NCBI GenBank assembly: GCA_049324315.1
Contig: JBMOKU010000003.1
Location: 62,001 to 126,000, forward strand
DNA length: 64,000 nt
Direction: 5' to 3'
Source: JBMOKU01 sp049324315
GTDB taxonomy: Bacteria > Bacillota > Clostridia > Peptostreptococcales > Thermotaleaceae
Shown: positions 17,020 to 24,921 of the stretch, piece by piece
How the letters are laid out: every line of letters begins with the position of its first letter
How positions within the stretch are numbered: position 1 is the first letter of the stretch
Notes under the pieces: model-generated
What the model was told of the DNA's origin: nothing
Databases searched by the model: none
Seen by the model: only the letters and a program-made list of their open reading frames with translations
Made by a program: the position numbers and the translations under genes

Positions 17020-17197
17020 CGTTTCAGAATTTTTAAATAGGCTGGATTGGATGTAGCGATGCTTACAAGCCAAACAGCAAGCATGGAGCTTACAATAACA
17101 TAATTGCTTGACAAGTGTTGAAGAGAACAGGTTCTGTTAGGCTTTAATAGGTCAGCGTGAAAGAATAGTATTTATTCTTTTGTGCTGGCTTTTTTTG
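17020..17197 (+). promoter_or_regulatory. structured leader with intrinsic terminator before the NCS2 permease
   Basis: A strong 17-bp terminator stem (17151-17167 with 17173-17189, with several G-U pairs) is followed by TTTTTTT at 17190. Upstream lie possible stems ATGCTT/AAGCAT (about 17079-17115) and AACAG/CTGTT (about 17125-17140). It may simply end the two-component operon. Since nearly 100 bases separate it from the permease start, it could also act as an attenuator. I found no purine-riboswitch core motifs. Confidence 0.5.
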
Positions 17198-17294
17198 TTT
17201 TAGATTTAGATATTCACTTTTAAGGAGGTGACCTGGGCTTTCTAAAACTTTTTATCTATTTTCAATTCTTGATATATTTCTAGGAGGGATCAAT

Positions 17295-18629
17295 GTGAGT
17301 AAGAACGCGTCAATTTATGAATTGGATGGTCAACCAAAACTTAGTGTTGCCGTTCCATTAGGAATGCAGCATGTATTGGCAATGTTTACAGGCAATATTG
17401 CACCGATTATCATCATCAGCAATGTTTTGGGTCTTCCGCCTGAGCAAAAAATATTTATGATTCAATGTGCCATGATCGTTGCAGGTCTGGTAACCATGGT
17501 ACAGTTGTATCCGGTATGGAGGGTTGGTGCAGGCTTACCCTTGGTGATGGGTACTAGTTTCGCTTTTGTACCAACAGCAATTGCCGTTGGTCAGTCCTAT
17601 GGTCTGGCAGGAATTTTGGGTGCATCCTTGTTGGGCAGCTTTGCAGAAATCATTATGGGATTCTTTATCAAACCCTTACGTCGCTTTTTTCCCCCAGTCG
17701 TTACAGGCGTTGTTCTGGTAGCCATCGGTTTATCTTTACTTCCTGTAGGAATCAACTACTTTGCCGGTGGTGTGGGTGCTCCTGACTATGGTTCTCCGCA
17801 AAATCTATTTTTGGGCTTTTTAGTACTTATGATTATTATTATACTTCAACGCTTTGGTAAAGGATTATTGAACGTTGCTTCTATTCTTATCGCACTGATT
17901 ATCGGTTATATTGTAGCTATCCCCATGGGTAAAGTTAACTTTGCAGGCGTTGCTGCTGCAGGCTGGATTAGTATTCCCATGCCGCTGCAGTTCGGTTTAG
18001 AATTTCATTTAGACGCCATTTTAAAGTTTGCCGCTGTTTATTTAGTTGTTGGATTAGAAACCTTAGGAAATATTTCAGGCATAACGCTCAGCGGTGCAAA
18101 TCGAGAAGCTACTGAAAACGAAATGTCCGGTGCAGTTATTGCTGACGGCATGGGCAGCTTGTTTGCAGCTATTTTTAATGTACTGCCCAATACTGCCTAC
18201 GGTCAAAATGCAGGTATCGTAGCAATGACAAAGGTTATGAATCGATTTTGCGTAGCCACCGGTGCAGCTTTCCTTATTTTAGCCGGAATCATACCAAAGT
18301 TTGGCGCCATCTGTGCCGCTATGCCACCAAGTGTTTTAGGCGGTGCGGTATCTGTTGTTTTCTCCATGATTACTGTCAGCGGCATTAAGATGATCAGTAA
18401 GGCCGGCCTGGACAGCAGAAACACTTCTATCCTTGCTATTTCTTTAGGTCTTGGTCTAGGATTCAGCTCTGTCCCAGCATCTATTGAACAAATGCCCGTT
18501 CTATTGAAGCATTTCTTTGGGGACTCTGTCGTTGCAGCAGGCTTATTGGCATTCTTCCTTAATATCATCTTCTCCCATGAAGATGTTTTAAAAGAAAAGG
18601 TCAGTGAATCCGTACCGACAGAAGCATAA
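17295..18629 (+). CDS. NCS2-family nucleobase:cation symporter (xanthine/uracil permease)
   Basis: This is a 444-residue protein with about 13-14 membrane helices. It carries the NAT/NCS2 signature Q-N-A-G-I-V-A-M-T-K (about residues 300-309) and the preceding N-R-E-A-T-E-N-E-M-S-G-A, with a conserved acidic residue in L-E-T-L-G-N. It imports a purine or pyrimidine base with a cation. The start is the GTG at 17295, 7 bases after GGAGG. Placement between a two-component system and a xanthine-dehydrogenase-type enzyme suggests the imported base is the enzyme's substrate. Xanthine is likelier than uracil from context only. Confidence 0.85.
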   Translation: MSKNASIYELDGQPKLSVAVPLGMQHVLAMFTGNIAPIIIISNVLGLPPEQKIFMIQCAMIVAGLVTMVQLYPVWRVGAGLPLVMGTSFAFVPTAIAVGQSYGLAGILGASLLGSFAEIIMGFFIKPLRRFFPPVVTGVVLVAIGLSLLPVGINYFAGGVGAPDYGSPQNLFLGFLVLMIIIILQRFGKGLLNVASILIALIIGYIVAIPMGKVNFAGVAAAGWISIPMPLQFGLEFHLDAILKFAAVYLVVGLETLGNISGITLSGANREATENEMSGAVIADGMGSLFAAIFNVLPNTAYGQNAGIVAMTKVMNRFCVATGAAFLILAGIIPKFGAICAAMPPSVLGGAVSVVFSMITVSGIKMISKAGLDSRNTSILAISLGLGLGFSSVPASIEQMPVLLKHFFGDSVVAAGLLAFFLNIIFSHEDVLKEKVSESVPTEA

Positions 18630-18664
18630 ATCTATTTACACAAGTTTGTTTCTATACTCATTCA

Positions 18665-18707
18665 GGAGACTGACCAAGGTCTATTTACACTTCCTTGTTC
18701 AGCCTCC
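18665..18707 (+). other. strong hairpin between permease and hydroxylase genes
   Basis: GGAGaCTGAcCAAGG (18665-18679) pairs with CCTTGtTCAGcCTCC (18693-18707). No U-run follows, so it is more likely an mRNA stability or processing element, or a transcription pause, than a terminator. Confidence 0.5.
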
Positions 18708-18779
18708 ACCCATCTTCATATCCTTCTAATTATGAAGGAATAAATCACTGGCTGATTTCCGTTGAAAGGAGTGGCTGAT

Positions 18780-19583
18780 TTGATAACCATTAAGGAATAC
18801 ACAGCACCCTCTAGCATTGATGAAGCATATCATCTACTGACCTCTAAAAAAAATGCAACCTTAGTCGGCGGTGGCGCATTCATCAGAATGGGTGCTAAAA
18901 ATATTTCTTTAGCGATCGATCTATCAAAAGCAAATTTAAATTATATCAAAGAAGACGATAAAAATATCATCCTTGGCGGAATGACCACTTTTAGAGATAT
19001 TGAACGCTCACCCTTGCTGGCATCTCATTTTCACAATATCCTTGCTCAGTCCGTGAAGGATATCGTGGGTGTCCAGCTGCGAAATATCATTACTGTTGGT
19101 GGCACCGTTTATTCCAGATACGGTTTTTCTGACCTTATCACCGCATTGCTGGCGTTGGATACAAAGGTAAAGCTGTATCATCAAGGATTGGTACCCTTAG
19201 CACAATTTTTAGAAGTAGGTTCTTCCCGTCCGGATATTTTGGAAAGCATTATGATTGCAAAAGACAATCGCAAAGCAGCATTTAAGGCTATCAGAAATTC
19301 TAAAGGTGATTATGCCATTTTGAATATGGCCATTTCAACAGTTGAAGATAAATTTCGAATATCTGTAGGTGCCCGGCCAAATCGAGCCGTGTTGGCCTGC
19401 AAGACCATGGCGTATTTAAATCAATCTGGCTTATCAGAAGAGCATATCTCTGAAGCCTGCCGTATTATCACCAATGAAATCAGATTTGGTACCAACACCA
19501 GAGGCAGCCGTGAATATCGTCAAAAAATATGCAGCGTCCTATTAAAGCGATTACTCATGGAGGTTGTTTCTCATGAAAATTAA
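18780..19583 (+). CDS. molybdenum hydroxylase (xanthine dehydrogenase family), FAD subunit
   Basis: This is a 267-residue flavoprotein subunit of the CoxM/XdhB type. The FAD-binding core shows A-T-L-V-G-G-G-A-F (about 28-36) and V-G-V-Q-L-R-N-I-I-T-V-G-G-T-V (about 95-110), followed by the CO-dehydrogenase-flavoprotein C-terminal domain (N-M-A-I-S-T, then V-G-A-R-P). It passes electrons from the iron-sulfur subunit to FAD and an acceptor. AAGGAG lies 8 bases before a TTG at 18780; frames starting farther upstream cross the ribosome site. It overlaps the next gene by 11 bases. The subunit order FAD-FeS-Mo is usual for bacterial three-part enzymes. Confidence 0.85.
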   Translation: MITIKEYTAPSSIDEAYHLLTSKKNATLVGGGAFIRMGAKNISLAIDLSKANLNYIKEDDKNIILGGMTTFRDIERSPLLASHFHNILAQSVKDIVGVQLRNIITVGGTVYSRYGFSDLITALLALDTKVKLYHQGLVPLAQFLEVGSSRPDILESIMIAKDNRKAAFKAIRNSKGDYAILNMAISTVEDKFRISVGARPNRAVLACKTMAYLNQSGLSEEHISEACRIITNEIRFGTNTRGSREYRQKICSVLLKRLLMEVVSHEN

Positions 19584-20040
19584 TGTGAAAATAAATGGAA
19601 TCAATAAATCCTTTGACATAGCTCCTGATGACTATCTACTTGATGTACTGAGAAAGCACGGCTATATGGGCGTTAAGCAAGGATGTGATACAGGCACCTG
19701 CGGTGTATGTACCATTCATTTGGATGGAAAAGCCGTTTTAGCCTGTATCCTTCTGGCAGCCAAAGCCGATGGTCATGAGATCACTACCATTGAAGGCGTT
19801 CAGGAAGAAGCCGTCCGCGTTGGGCGATATTTGGTGGATGAAGGTGTAGACCAATGTGGATACTGCAGCCCAGGTACAATCATGAGCATCCTGTATCTGG
19901 AAAAATACATCCAAAATCCCACCGATGATGAGATACTTCATTATTTGAACGGCAATCTATGCCGATGCTCAGGATATGCAGGTCAAATAAGGGCCATCAA
20001 GAAATATTTGGAGGCGAAATACCATGAAGGTAGTCAATAA
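19573..20040 (+). CDS. molybdenum hydroxylase, [2Fe-2S] subunit
   Basis: This is a 155-residue subunit with a plant-type ferredoxin domain (C-D-T-G-T-C-G-V-C-T then A-C, residues about 38-60) and an all-helical domain with the second cluster (Q-C-G-Y-C-S-P-G then C-R-C-S-G-Y). All eight cluster cysteines are present. It relays electrons from the molybdenum site to the FAD subunit. GGAGG precedes the ATG at 19573. It overlaps both neighbours, indicating translational coupling. Confidence 0.93.
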   Translation: MKINVKINGINKSFDIAPDDYLLDVLRKHGYMGVKQGCDTGTCGVCTIHLDGKAVLACILLAAKADGHEITTIEGVQEEAVRVGRYLVDEGVDQCGYCSPGTIMSILYLEKYIQNPTDDEILHYLNGNLCRCSGYAGQIRAIKKYLEAKYHEGSQ

Positions 20041-22336
20041 CTCTATTTCAAAAATTGACGGGTTAAGTCTCATACAAGGTAAACCTGTTTATACCGATGA
20101 TCTTGCACCAAAAGATGCTCTGATCGTAAAGGTGCTAAGGAGTCCCCATGCCTTTGCCCGAATAAAGAACATCGACACTTTCATAGCAGAGAAGGTTCCT
20201 GGTGTAGCCTGTATATTTACCTACAAAAATGTAATCAGAAAGCCTTTTACGCGGGCCGGACAATGTTATCCGGAATTATCTCCCTATGATAAATTTCTAC
20301 TGGACCAATATGTAAGACATGTGGGGGACGATGTGGCCATTATTGCCGCCGTTGATGAAAAAACCGCTGTAAAGGCCATGAAGCTTATCAAAGTAGACTA
20401 CGAATTGTTGGACCCTGTTTTAGATTTTGAAAAGGCAGATGGGCACAGCAGTATCGTTCACCCGGAGGAAGAAAGCTATACCATGATCCATGTGGGTTTT
20501 GACAAAGCCAGAAATGTCGCCTGCAAAGTAGACCTAGTTTTAGGAGATGTGGAAAAAACATTGGAAGACTGCGATATCATCATCAAGCACACGTATAAAA
20601 CCCAAGCCCAAGCTCAAGTCATGATGGAATCGCAGCGGACCTATACCTACCTGGATCCCCATGGCAGACTGGTTGTGGTATCCTCTACCCAGATTCCTTT
20701 CCATGTAAGAAGAATTTTGGCCAACGCCTTAGATTTTCCAGCCAGTAAGATCCGTGTGATTAAGCCCCGCATCGGCGGCGGCTTCGGTGCAAAACAAACA
20801 GCCCAGTCTGAATTCTACCCCGCCCTTGTTACGTTAAAAACTGGAAAACCTGCAAAAATCGTTTATACTCGTAAGGAAGTTTTTAGAGGCACCACCACGA
20901 GACATGCCATGCGGTTTGATATTACTATTGGTGCAAGCAGTGATGGAAAGATAAGAGTTATTGATATGGAAGGTCTTTCCGACACCGGGGCTTACGGAGA
21001 ACATGCCCAGACCACCTTTGGTGCGGCGGGAAAGAAAGTTTTGACACTCTATAATAAGGTGGAAGCCTGCAGATTCAGTGGGAAAGCAGTTTATACCAAT
21101 CATGTTCCCGGTGGTGCCCTAAGAGGCTTCGGTGTCACACAGGGTACATTTGCCATCGAATCCGCCGTCAATGAGCTGGCAAATAAACTTAACATGGATC
21201 CCGTCAAGCTCAGGGAGATGAATATGATCAAAAAGGGTGAGACAACACCTTTATATAATATGATTACCAAAGGTGCCGGCAGTGAACCCATGTTGATGGA
21301 CAGCTGTCAGCTGGAATATTGTGTTGCAAGAGGCAAGGAATTGATTGGATGGGATGAAAAGTATCCTTCTGTAAGAATTACTGACACAAAAGTCAGAGGC
21401 ATCGGTATGGCAATCGCCCAACAAGGATCAGGACTGCCCAACATTGACATGGCGTCGGCCACACTTAAGTTAAATGATGATGGTTTTTTCACCCTCTTGA
21501 CCGGAGCCACCGATATTGGAACCGGCAGTGATACCATTCTAGCTCAAATTGCAGTGGAAACTTTAGGGGTTGATATGGCGCAAATCGTCGTATATGCTTC
21601 AGATACGGATATTACCCCCTTTGACAGCGGAGCCTATGCTTCCAGCACCACCTATACCACTGGAAATGCTGTGATTGATGCTGCTGAGAAAATGATCTCT
21701 CTCATTGAGGAATATGGCGCAAAGTATTTCCAAACCAATAAAGAAAATATATCATTTTGTAGCAATGCAATTATACGGAAAGATACCAAGGAAAGTATTA
21801 GTTTAAAGGATTTTTCCAATAAAATAACTTACAACCTCATCCACACCCAGCTAACCACAACAGGCTCTTTTGTCCCTCAAAAAGCTGCTCCCCCTTATAT
21901 GGCTGGCTTTGCAGAGGTGGAAGTCGATCTGGAAATCGGTAAAGTCGATGTTATCAACTTTGTAGGTATAGTAGACTGCGGTACACCTATCAACCCAAAG
22001 CTGTCCATCATACAAGCAGAAGGCGGTATCCTGCAAGGAATAGGCTTGGCTCTCTTCGAAGAAGTAAAATACAATTCAGCTGGTAGACTGATGACAGATT
22101 CTTTAATGGAATACAAAATCCCCACAAGAAAAGATATGGGAAACATTATGGTAGAACTAGCCCCAGGATACGATGAAACAGGACCCTATGGTGCCAAATC
22201 CATTGGTGAAGTGGTTATCAATACGGTGGCTCCCGCTATCATGGATGCTATTTACCATGCCTGTGGTGTAAGAATACGAGAGCTTCCGGCCACACCTGAA
22301 AAGATATTGATGAACTTGAACAATGATGTAATGTAA
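20024..22336 (+). CDS. molybdenum hydroxylase, molybdopterin-binding catalytic subunit
   Basis: This is a 770-residue catalytic subunit of the xanthine dehydrogenase/aldehyde oxidase family. Landmarks are the N-terminal a/b hammerhead (V-Y-T-D-D-L-A, then R-S-P-H-A), cofactor loops G-G-G-F-G-A-K-Q (about 250) and G-G-A-L-R-G-F-G (about 365), and the catalytic Glu near the C-terminus in G-A-K-S-I-G-E. It hydroxylates a heteroaromatic or aldehyde carbon using water. Context (NCS2 permease) favours a purine such as hypoxanthine or xanthine, but nicotinate- or pyrimidine-type substrates are not excluded. No XdhC or sulfurase gene is in the window. Confidence 0.88.
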   Translation: MKVVNNSISKIDGLSLIQGKPVYTDDLAPKDALIVKVLRSPHAFARIKNIDTFIAEKVPGVACIFTYKNVIRKPFTRAGQCYPELSPYDKFLLDQYVRHVGDDVAIIAAVDEKTAVKAMKLIKVDYELLDPVLDFEKADGHSSIVHPEEESYTMIHVGFDKARNVACKVDLVLGDVEKTLEDCDIIIKHTYKTQAQAQVMMESQRTYTYLDPHGRLVVVSSTQIPFHVRRILANALDFPASKIRVIKPRIGGGFGAKQTAQSEFYPALVTLKTGKPAKIVYTRKEVFRGTTTRHAMRFDITIGASSDGKIRVIDMEGLSDTGAYGEHAQTTFGAAGKKVLTLYNKVEACRFSGKAVYTNHVPGGALRGFGVTQGTFAIESAVNELANKLNMDPVKLREMNMIKKGETTPLYNMITKGAGSEPMLMDSCQLEYCVARGKELIGWDEKYPSVRITDTKVRGIGMAIAQQGSGLPNIDMASATLKLNDDGFFTLLTGATDIGTGSDTILAQIAVETLGVDMAQIVVYASDTDITPFDSGAYASSTTYTTGNAVIDAAEKMISLIEEYGAKYFQTNKENISFCSNAIIRKDTKESISLKDFSNKITYNLIHTQLTTTGSFVPQKAAPPYMAGFAEVEVDLEIGKVDVINFVGIVDCGTPINPKLSIIQAEGGILQGIGLALFEEVKYNSAGRLMTDSLMEYKIPTRKDMGNIMVELAPGYDETGPYGAKSIGEVVINTVAPAIMDAIYHACGVRIRELPATPEKILMNLNNDVM

Positions 22337-22375
22337 GATTTTTTTCGTCTATAAGAAAGCCGTATACTTTCTAAG

Positions 22376-22407
22376 AATAAAGCGGGCGAGCAGTGTTTGC
22401 CCCTACG
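22376..22407. repeat. short dispersed palindrome (copy 1)
   Basis: AATAAAGC followed by GGGCGAgCAGTGTTTGCCC (22384-22402) and CTACG. It closely matches the element at 23711-23741. GC-rich, intergenic, REP-like. Confidence 0.65.
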
Positions 22408-22454
22408 GTTATGTTATCAGCAGAAGTTTTACGCAAGCTATTTCCTCATTGATA

Positions 22455-22495
22455 AAAACAAGGATGTTTGTATTCTTACAAATCATCCTTGTTTT
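22455..22495. terminator. bidirectional terminator
   Basis: AAAACAAGGATG pairs with CATCCTTGTTTT, with an inner TTTGT/ACAAA pair. It lies between the catalytic subunit gene (+) and the convergent DUF3892 gene (-). Confidence 0.85.
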
Positions 22496-22530
22496 ATTGC
22501 TTCTAGTCCTTTAATAATTCTCTGCCGTTC

Positions 22531-22761
22531 TTAAAAGGTCGGCAGATTATCCAAGTTGTCGTCCGTTTGTCCATTGGCATTACTTCTGAGGAACTCCCGT
22601 CCGTTCTTTGCCCGTCCTACATTTACACCTTCAAGCTTATGATCTTTGGCCATCATGATCGCATCGTTTATGTCATATACATTTCCGTCTTGCAGCATGA
22701 CATCGGTAATATCGCCATCCCGATTTTTCTTCACCTTTACGATTTTCGCTTTATCATTCAT
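22531..22761 (-). CDS. DUF3892 protein
   Basis: This is a 76-residue protein with the DUF3892 pattern: K-N-R-D-G-D-I-T-D-V, G-N-V-Y-D-I-N-D-A-I-M-M-A-K, G-V-N-V-G-R-A-K-N-G-R-E-F-L-R-S, and an Asn/Asp-rich tail ending N-L-P-T-F. It is a small beta-rich domain of unknown function, common in spore-formers. GGAGG is 7 bases before the ATG at 22761. Confidence 0.85.
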   Translation of the reverse strand: MNDKAKIVKVKKNRDGDITDVMLQDGNVYDINDAIMMAKDHKLEGVNVGRAKNGREFLRSNANGQTDDNLDNLPTF

Positions 22762-22975
22762 ATTCATCCCTCCTGTTACTAGTATTTAGTAAAAACGAAT
22801 AATCTATGTATTCGTATTAGGATTGCAAAAATCACGAAAAATAATCTAAGGATATGATAATCCCATTCCATAGGTTATGCTGCTCCTTTTTGTTCAAAAT
22901 TAGTCATAAATGTCGATAAGCGCTATTTGAGCTGATTATTTTTTCCAATTTATAATTAGGTATAGAATAAAACGC

Positions 22976-23674
22976 ATGAAAAGGAGAATGGTTTATAAAT
23001 CTATGTGGAGCGTAAATGTTGCTTATGATCACAATATTCCCCAATATGCCAGCAATGCATGCAGTCATTGTAAAAGTGCCATTGGAGAAAGTCTTTGCCA
23101 TACAAAGCATAGAGGATGCTGCTGGTATTTCCCCAAATTCACCTTATATGATATCCATAGAATGACAAAAATCATTGATGGTTTACAGAGCTTACATATG
23201 ATCATCGAACAACCCCATACTGTTATCCATCCCTATCATATCCATGCGCTAGGTTCATTTCAGGAAGCAGATTATAACGCCTATATGGATAAGGGTGAAT
23301 TTATTCATCAAGATTCAATAAATGATCAAAGTATTTTCTTTAAAACCTGCTGCTTTTTCAAGGCTGGATACGGTTGTCAGTTACCACCTCGTTTTCGTAC
23401 CTATATCTGTAGCTTTTTCTTATGTGATGAAATCATTCATCACCCTAGCCTAAAGGATAAAATAGAACCCTATATGGTGGAACGTATGCGCTATGTTAAA
23501 TGGGTTGAATGGGAAAACAATGCACTGCTGCATTTATTAAGAGAGAAGCAAATCAATCTGAAAGATCACTTTCATGATGTCCTTCAAATCCTCCAGAATC
23601 TTCCTCTGGATACTTATGAATTTCCAGCGTTAGAACCCCTGTCAATCTGTAATGAATGGGATAAAGGTGCATAG
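22976..23674 (+). CDS. cysteine-rich hypothetical protein
   Basis: This is a 232-residue protein of unknown function with two Cys/His clusters: C-S-H-C-K-S-A-I-G-E-S-L-C-H-T-K-H-R-G-C-C-W-Y-F-P-K (about 29-54) and K-T-C-C-F-F-K-A-G-Y-G-C then Y-I-C-S-F-F-L-C-D-E (about 123-150). This spacing could hold a metal or iron-sulfur cluster, loosely like YkgJ-type Cys clusters. The C-terminal half is helical. The start is uncertain: ATG 22976 precedes the only purine-rich site (AAAAGGAGA), while ATG 22988 sits almost on it and ATG 23003 is 16 bases beyond. Confidence 0.6.
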   Translation: MKRRMVYKSMWSVNVAYDHNIPQYASNACSHCKSAIGESLCHTKHRGCCWYFPKFTLYDIHRMTKIIDGLQSLHMIIEQPHTVIHPYHIHALGSFQEADYNAYMDKGEFIHQDSINDQSIFFKTCCFFKAGYGCQLPPRFRTYICSFFLCDEIIHHPSLKDKIEPYMVERMRYVKWVEWENNALLHLLREKQINLKDHFHDVLQILQNLPLDTYEFPALEPLSICNEWDKGA

Positions 23675-23710
23675 CATTCGTGAGTAATGTTTTACAATTC
23701 TCTGTCCAAA

Positions 23711-23741
23711 GATAAAGCGGGCGAACACTGTTCGTCCCTAC
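23711..23741. repeat. short dispersed palindrome (copy 2)
   Basis: GATAAAGC plus GGGCGAACACTGTTCGTCCC (23719-23738) and CTACG, matching the element at 22376-22407 with a few changes, some of them compensatory within the stem. Confidence 0.65.
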
Positions 23742-23746
23742 GCTTA

Positions 23747-23784
23747 AGAGACATTGGGTACAGTCCTCCAGTCTCTTTTTTTTA
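23747..23784 (+). terminator. intrinsic terminator
   Basis: AGAGAC (23747-23752) pairs with GTCTCT (23771-23776), with an inner TGG/CCA, followed by an uninterrupted U-run. It lies about 70 bases past the cysteine-rich gene. Confidence 0.75.
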
Positions 23785-23916
23785 TTCTAGTGTAAAATCT
23801 ATACTACATTCTATATAGACTATAATTCCCCGTCTCCAATAATCCTCCAAGTAAATGATTATTTAATAGAATAATGGGCAACTATAAAACAAACATATTG
23901 ATAGGGAGGTGCGGAG

Positions 23917-24666
23917 ATGAAACAGATCATTGAAGTGGGCAAACTAATACAAAATGTAGGCGATGACAGTGAAATGGTAGATTATGAGATGGGTTTTATT
24001 GATGGCAGTTTTATTGACGATGCCATGGAGCTGCAATACTTTGTCCGGGATTCCCTTGATAATAAAGAACTTTTTGTCGTTGATCCAAAGGATTTTTTGC
24101 TAAACGACATTCTTCCTCCTGAAAAAGGGAGAATGATTGGTGTTTTCGTTGAAAATAGATTGGTTGCTTATAGGACTTTATCTTTTCCGGATAAGGGCAG
24201 TGAATATAACTTGGGCAAAGAAATTAATCTGCCTGAAGAAGAGCTGGACAAGGTTTCCTTACTGGAAGCTACGGTTGTTCATCCATACTTTAGAGGAAAT
24301 CGACTTCAATCCAGGATGTTAAAGCATACCATAGCGCTAATCAAAGCCTTAGGCTATCACCATGTTTTATCTACTATTTCTCCCTTTAATTATCCCAGTC
24401 TCAGCACTGTTATGAAGGAAGGGCTTACCATCAGAGATCTTAAAAGACGAGAAGGTGTATATGGGGGAAAATATAGATTTCTTTTAGCTGAAAACTTAAT
24501 GAAAGCCCATAGAAATCATTATACAGATCCTACCTATATTCATCATGCTGATTTGGAAAAGCAGCTACAGCTGCTCCAGGATGGTTATATCGGTTATGCA
24601 TTGAAGAAAGACGAAGAGGGTTTTCACGTATTATACGGAAAACTTACCAGTTATTTTGAACAATAA
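23917..24666 (+). CDS. GNAT-family N-acetyltransferase (long form)
   Basis: This is a 249-residue protein with a GNAT core at about 75-190: M-I-G-V-F-V-E-N-R-L-V-A, L-E-A-T-V-V-H-P-Y-F-R-G-N-R-L-Q-S-R-M-L (pyrophosphate loop R-G-N-x-L), and A-L-G-Y-H-H-V-L-S-T. A C-terminal extension of about 50 residues adds to the minimal fold. The substrate is unknown. GGGAGG precedes the ATG by about 9 bases. It is monocistronic. Confidence 0.78.
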   Translation: MKQIIEVGKLIQNVGDDSEMVDYEMGFIDGSFIDDAMELQYFVRDSLDNKELFVVDPKDFLLNDILPPEKGRMIGVFVENRLVAYRTLSFPDKGSEYNLGKEINLPEEELDKVSLLEATVVHPYFRGNRLQSRMLKHTIALIKALGYHHVLSTISPFNYPSLSTVMKEGLTIRDLKRREGVYGGKYRFLLAENLMKAHRNHYTDPTYIHHADLEKQLQLLQDGYIGYALKKDEEGFHVLYGKLTSYFEQ

Positions 24667-24680
24667 TCTTTAAAAAGATA

Positions 24681-24721
24681 ATGATCAGGGCATCTGTCCT
24701 TCCGACAGATGCTCTGATCAT
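24681..24721 (+). terminator. long GC-rich hairpin downstream of the GNAT gene
   Basis: ATGATCAGgGCATCTGTC (24681-24698) pairs with GACAGATGCtCTGATCAT (24704-24721) around CTTCC. The following sequence is only moderately U-rich (GTATTTATT). Confidence 0.65.
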
Positions 24722-24759
24722 GTATTTATTCCTAATCAATTATAGATTTACACCTTTAA

Positions 24760-24828
24760 CAACACATGGGGACAGGGCCTCAGTCCGGTAAAAAGCACAT
24801 CGGACAGTGAACCAGTCCCCAAGTCTTG
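24760..24828. repeat. dispersed repeat D, copy 1
   Basis: About 68 bases running from AACACATGGGGAC through CAGTCCGG ... CGGACAG to CCAGTCCCCAAGTCTTG. It is nearly identical to 50691-50758, some 26 kb away. It is internally palindromic: GGGGAC...GTCCCC outer arms and GTCCGg/cCGGAC inner arms. It is followed by another GC-rich palindrome, GCCG...CGGC and CCCCTAC (24853-24881). The 24667-24921 gap holds no gene. Confidence 0.82.
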
Positions 24829-24921
24829 AAACATTATGTAATCGTTGCGGTACGCCGAGGGCGGCGTCCCCTACAAAATTCTCTAGAAGCATATATCTTT
24901 ATCATCTTATCGTACAATTAT

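Noticed and set aside
16976..17294. Purine riboswitch before the NCS2 permease
   Set aside because: The conserved joining motifs (UAUA, UNUCUAC and UAUGA) are not present, although a terminator is.
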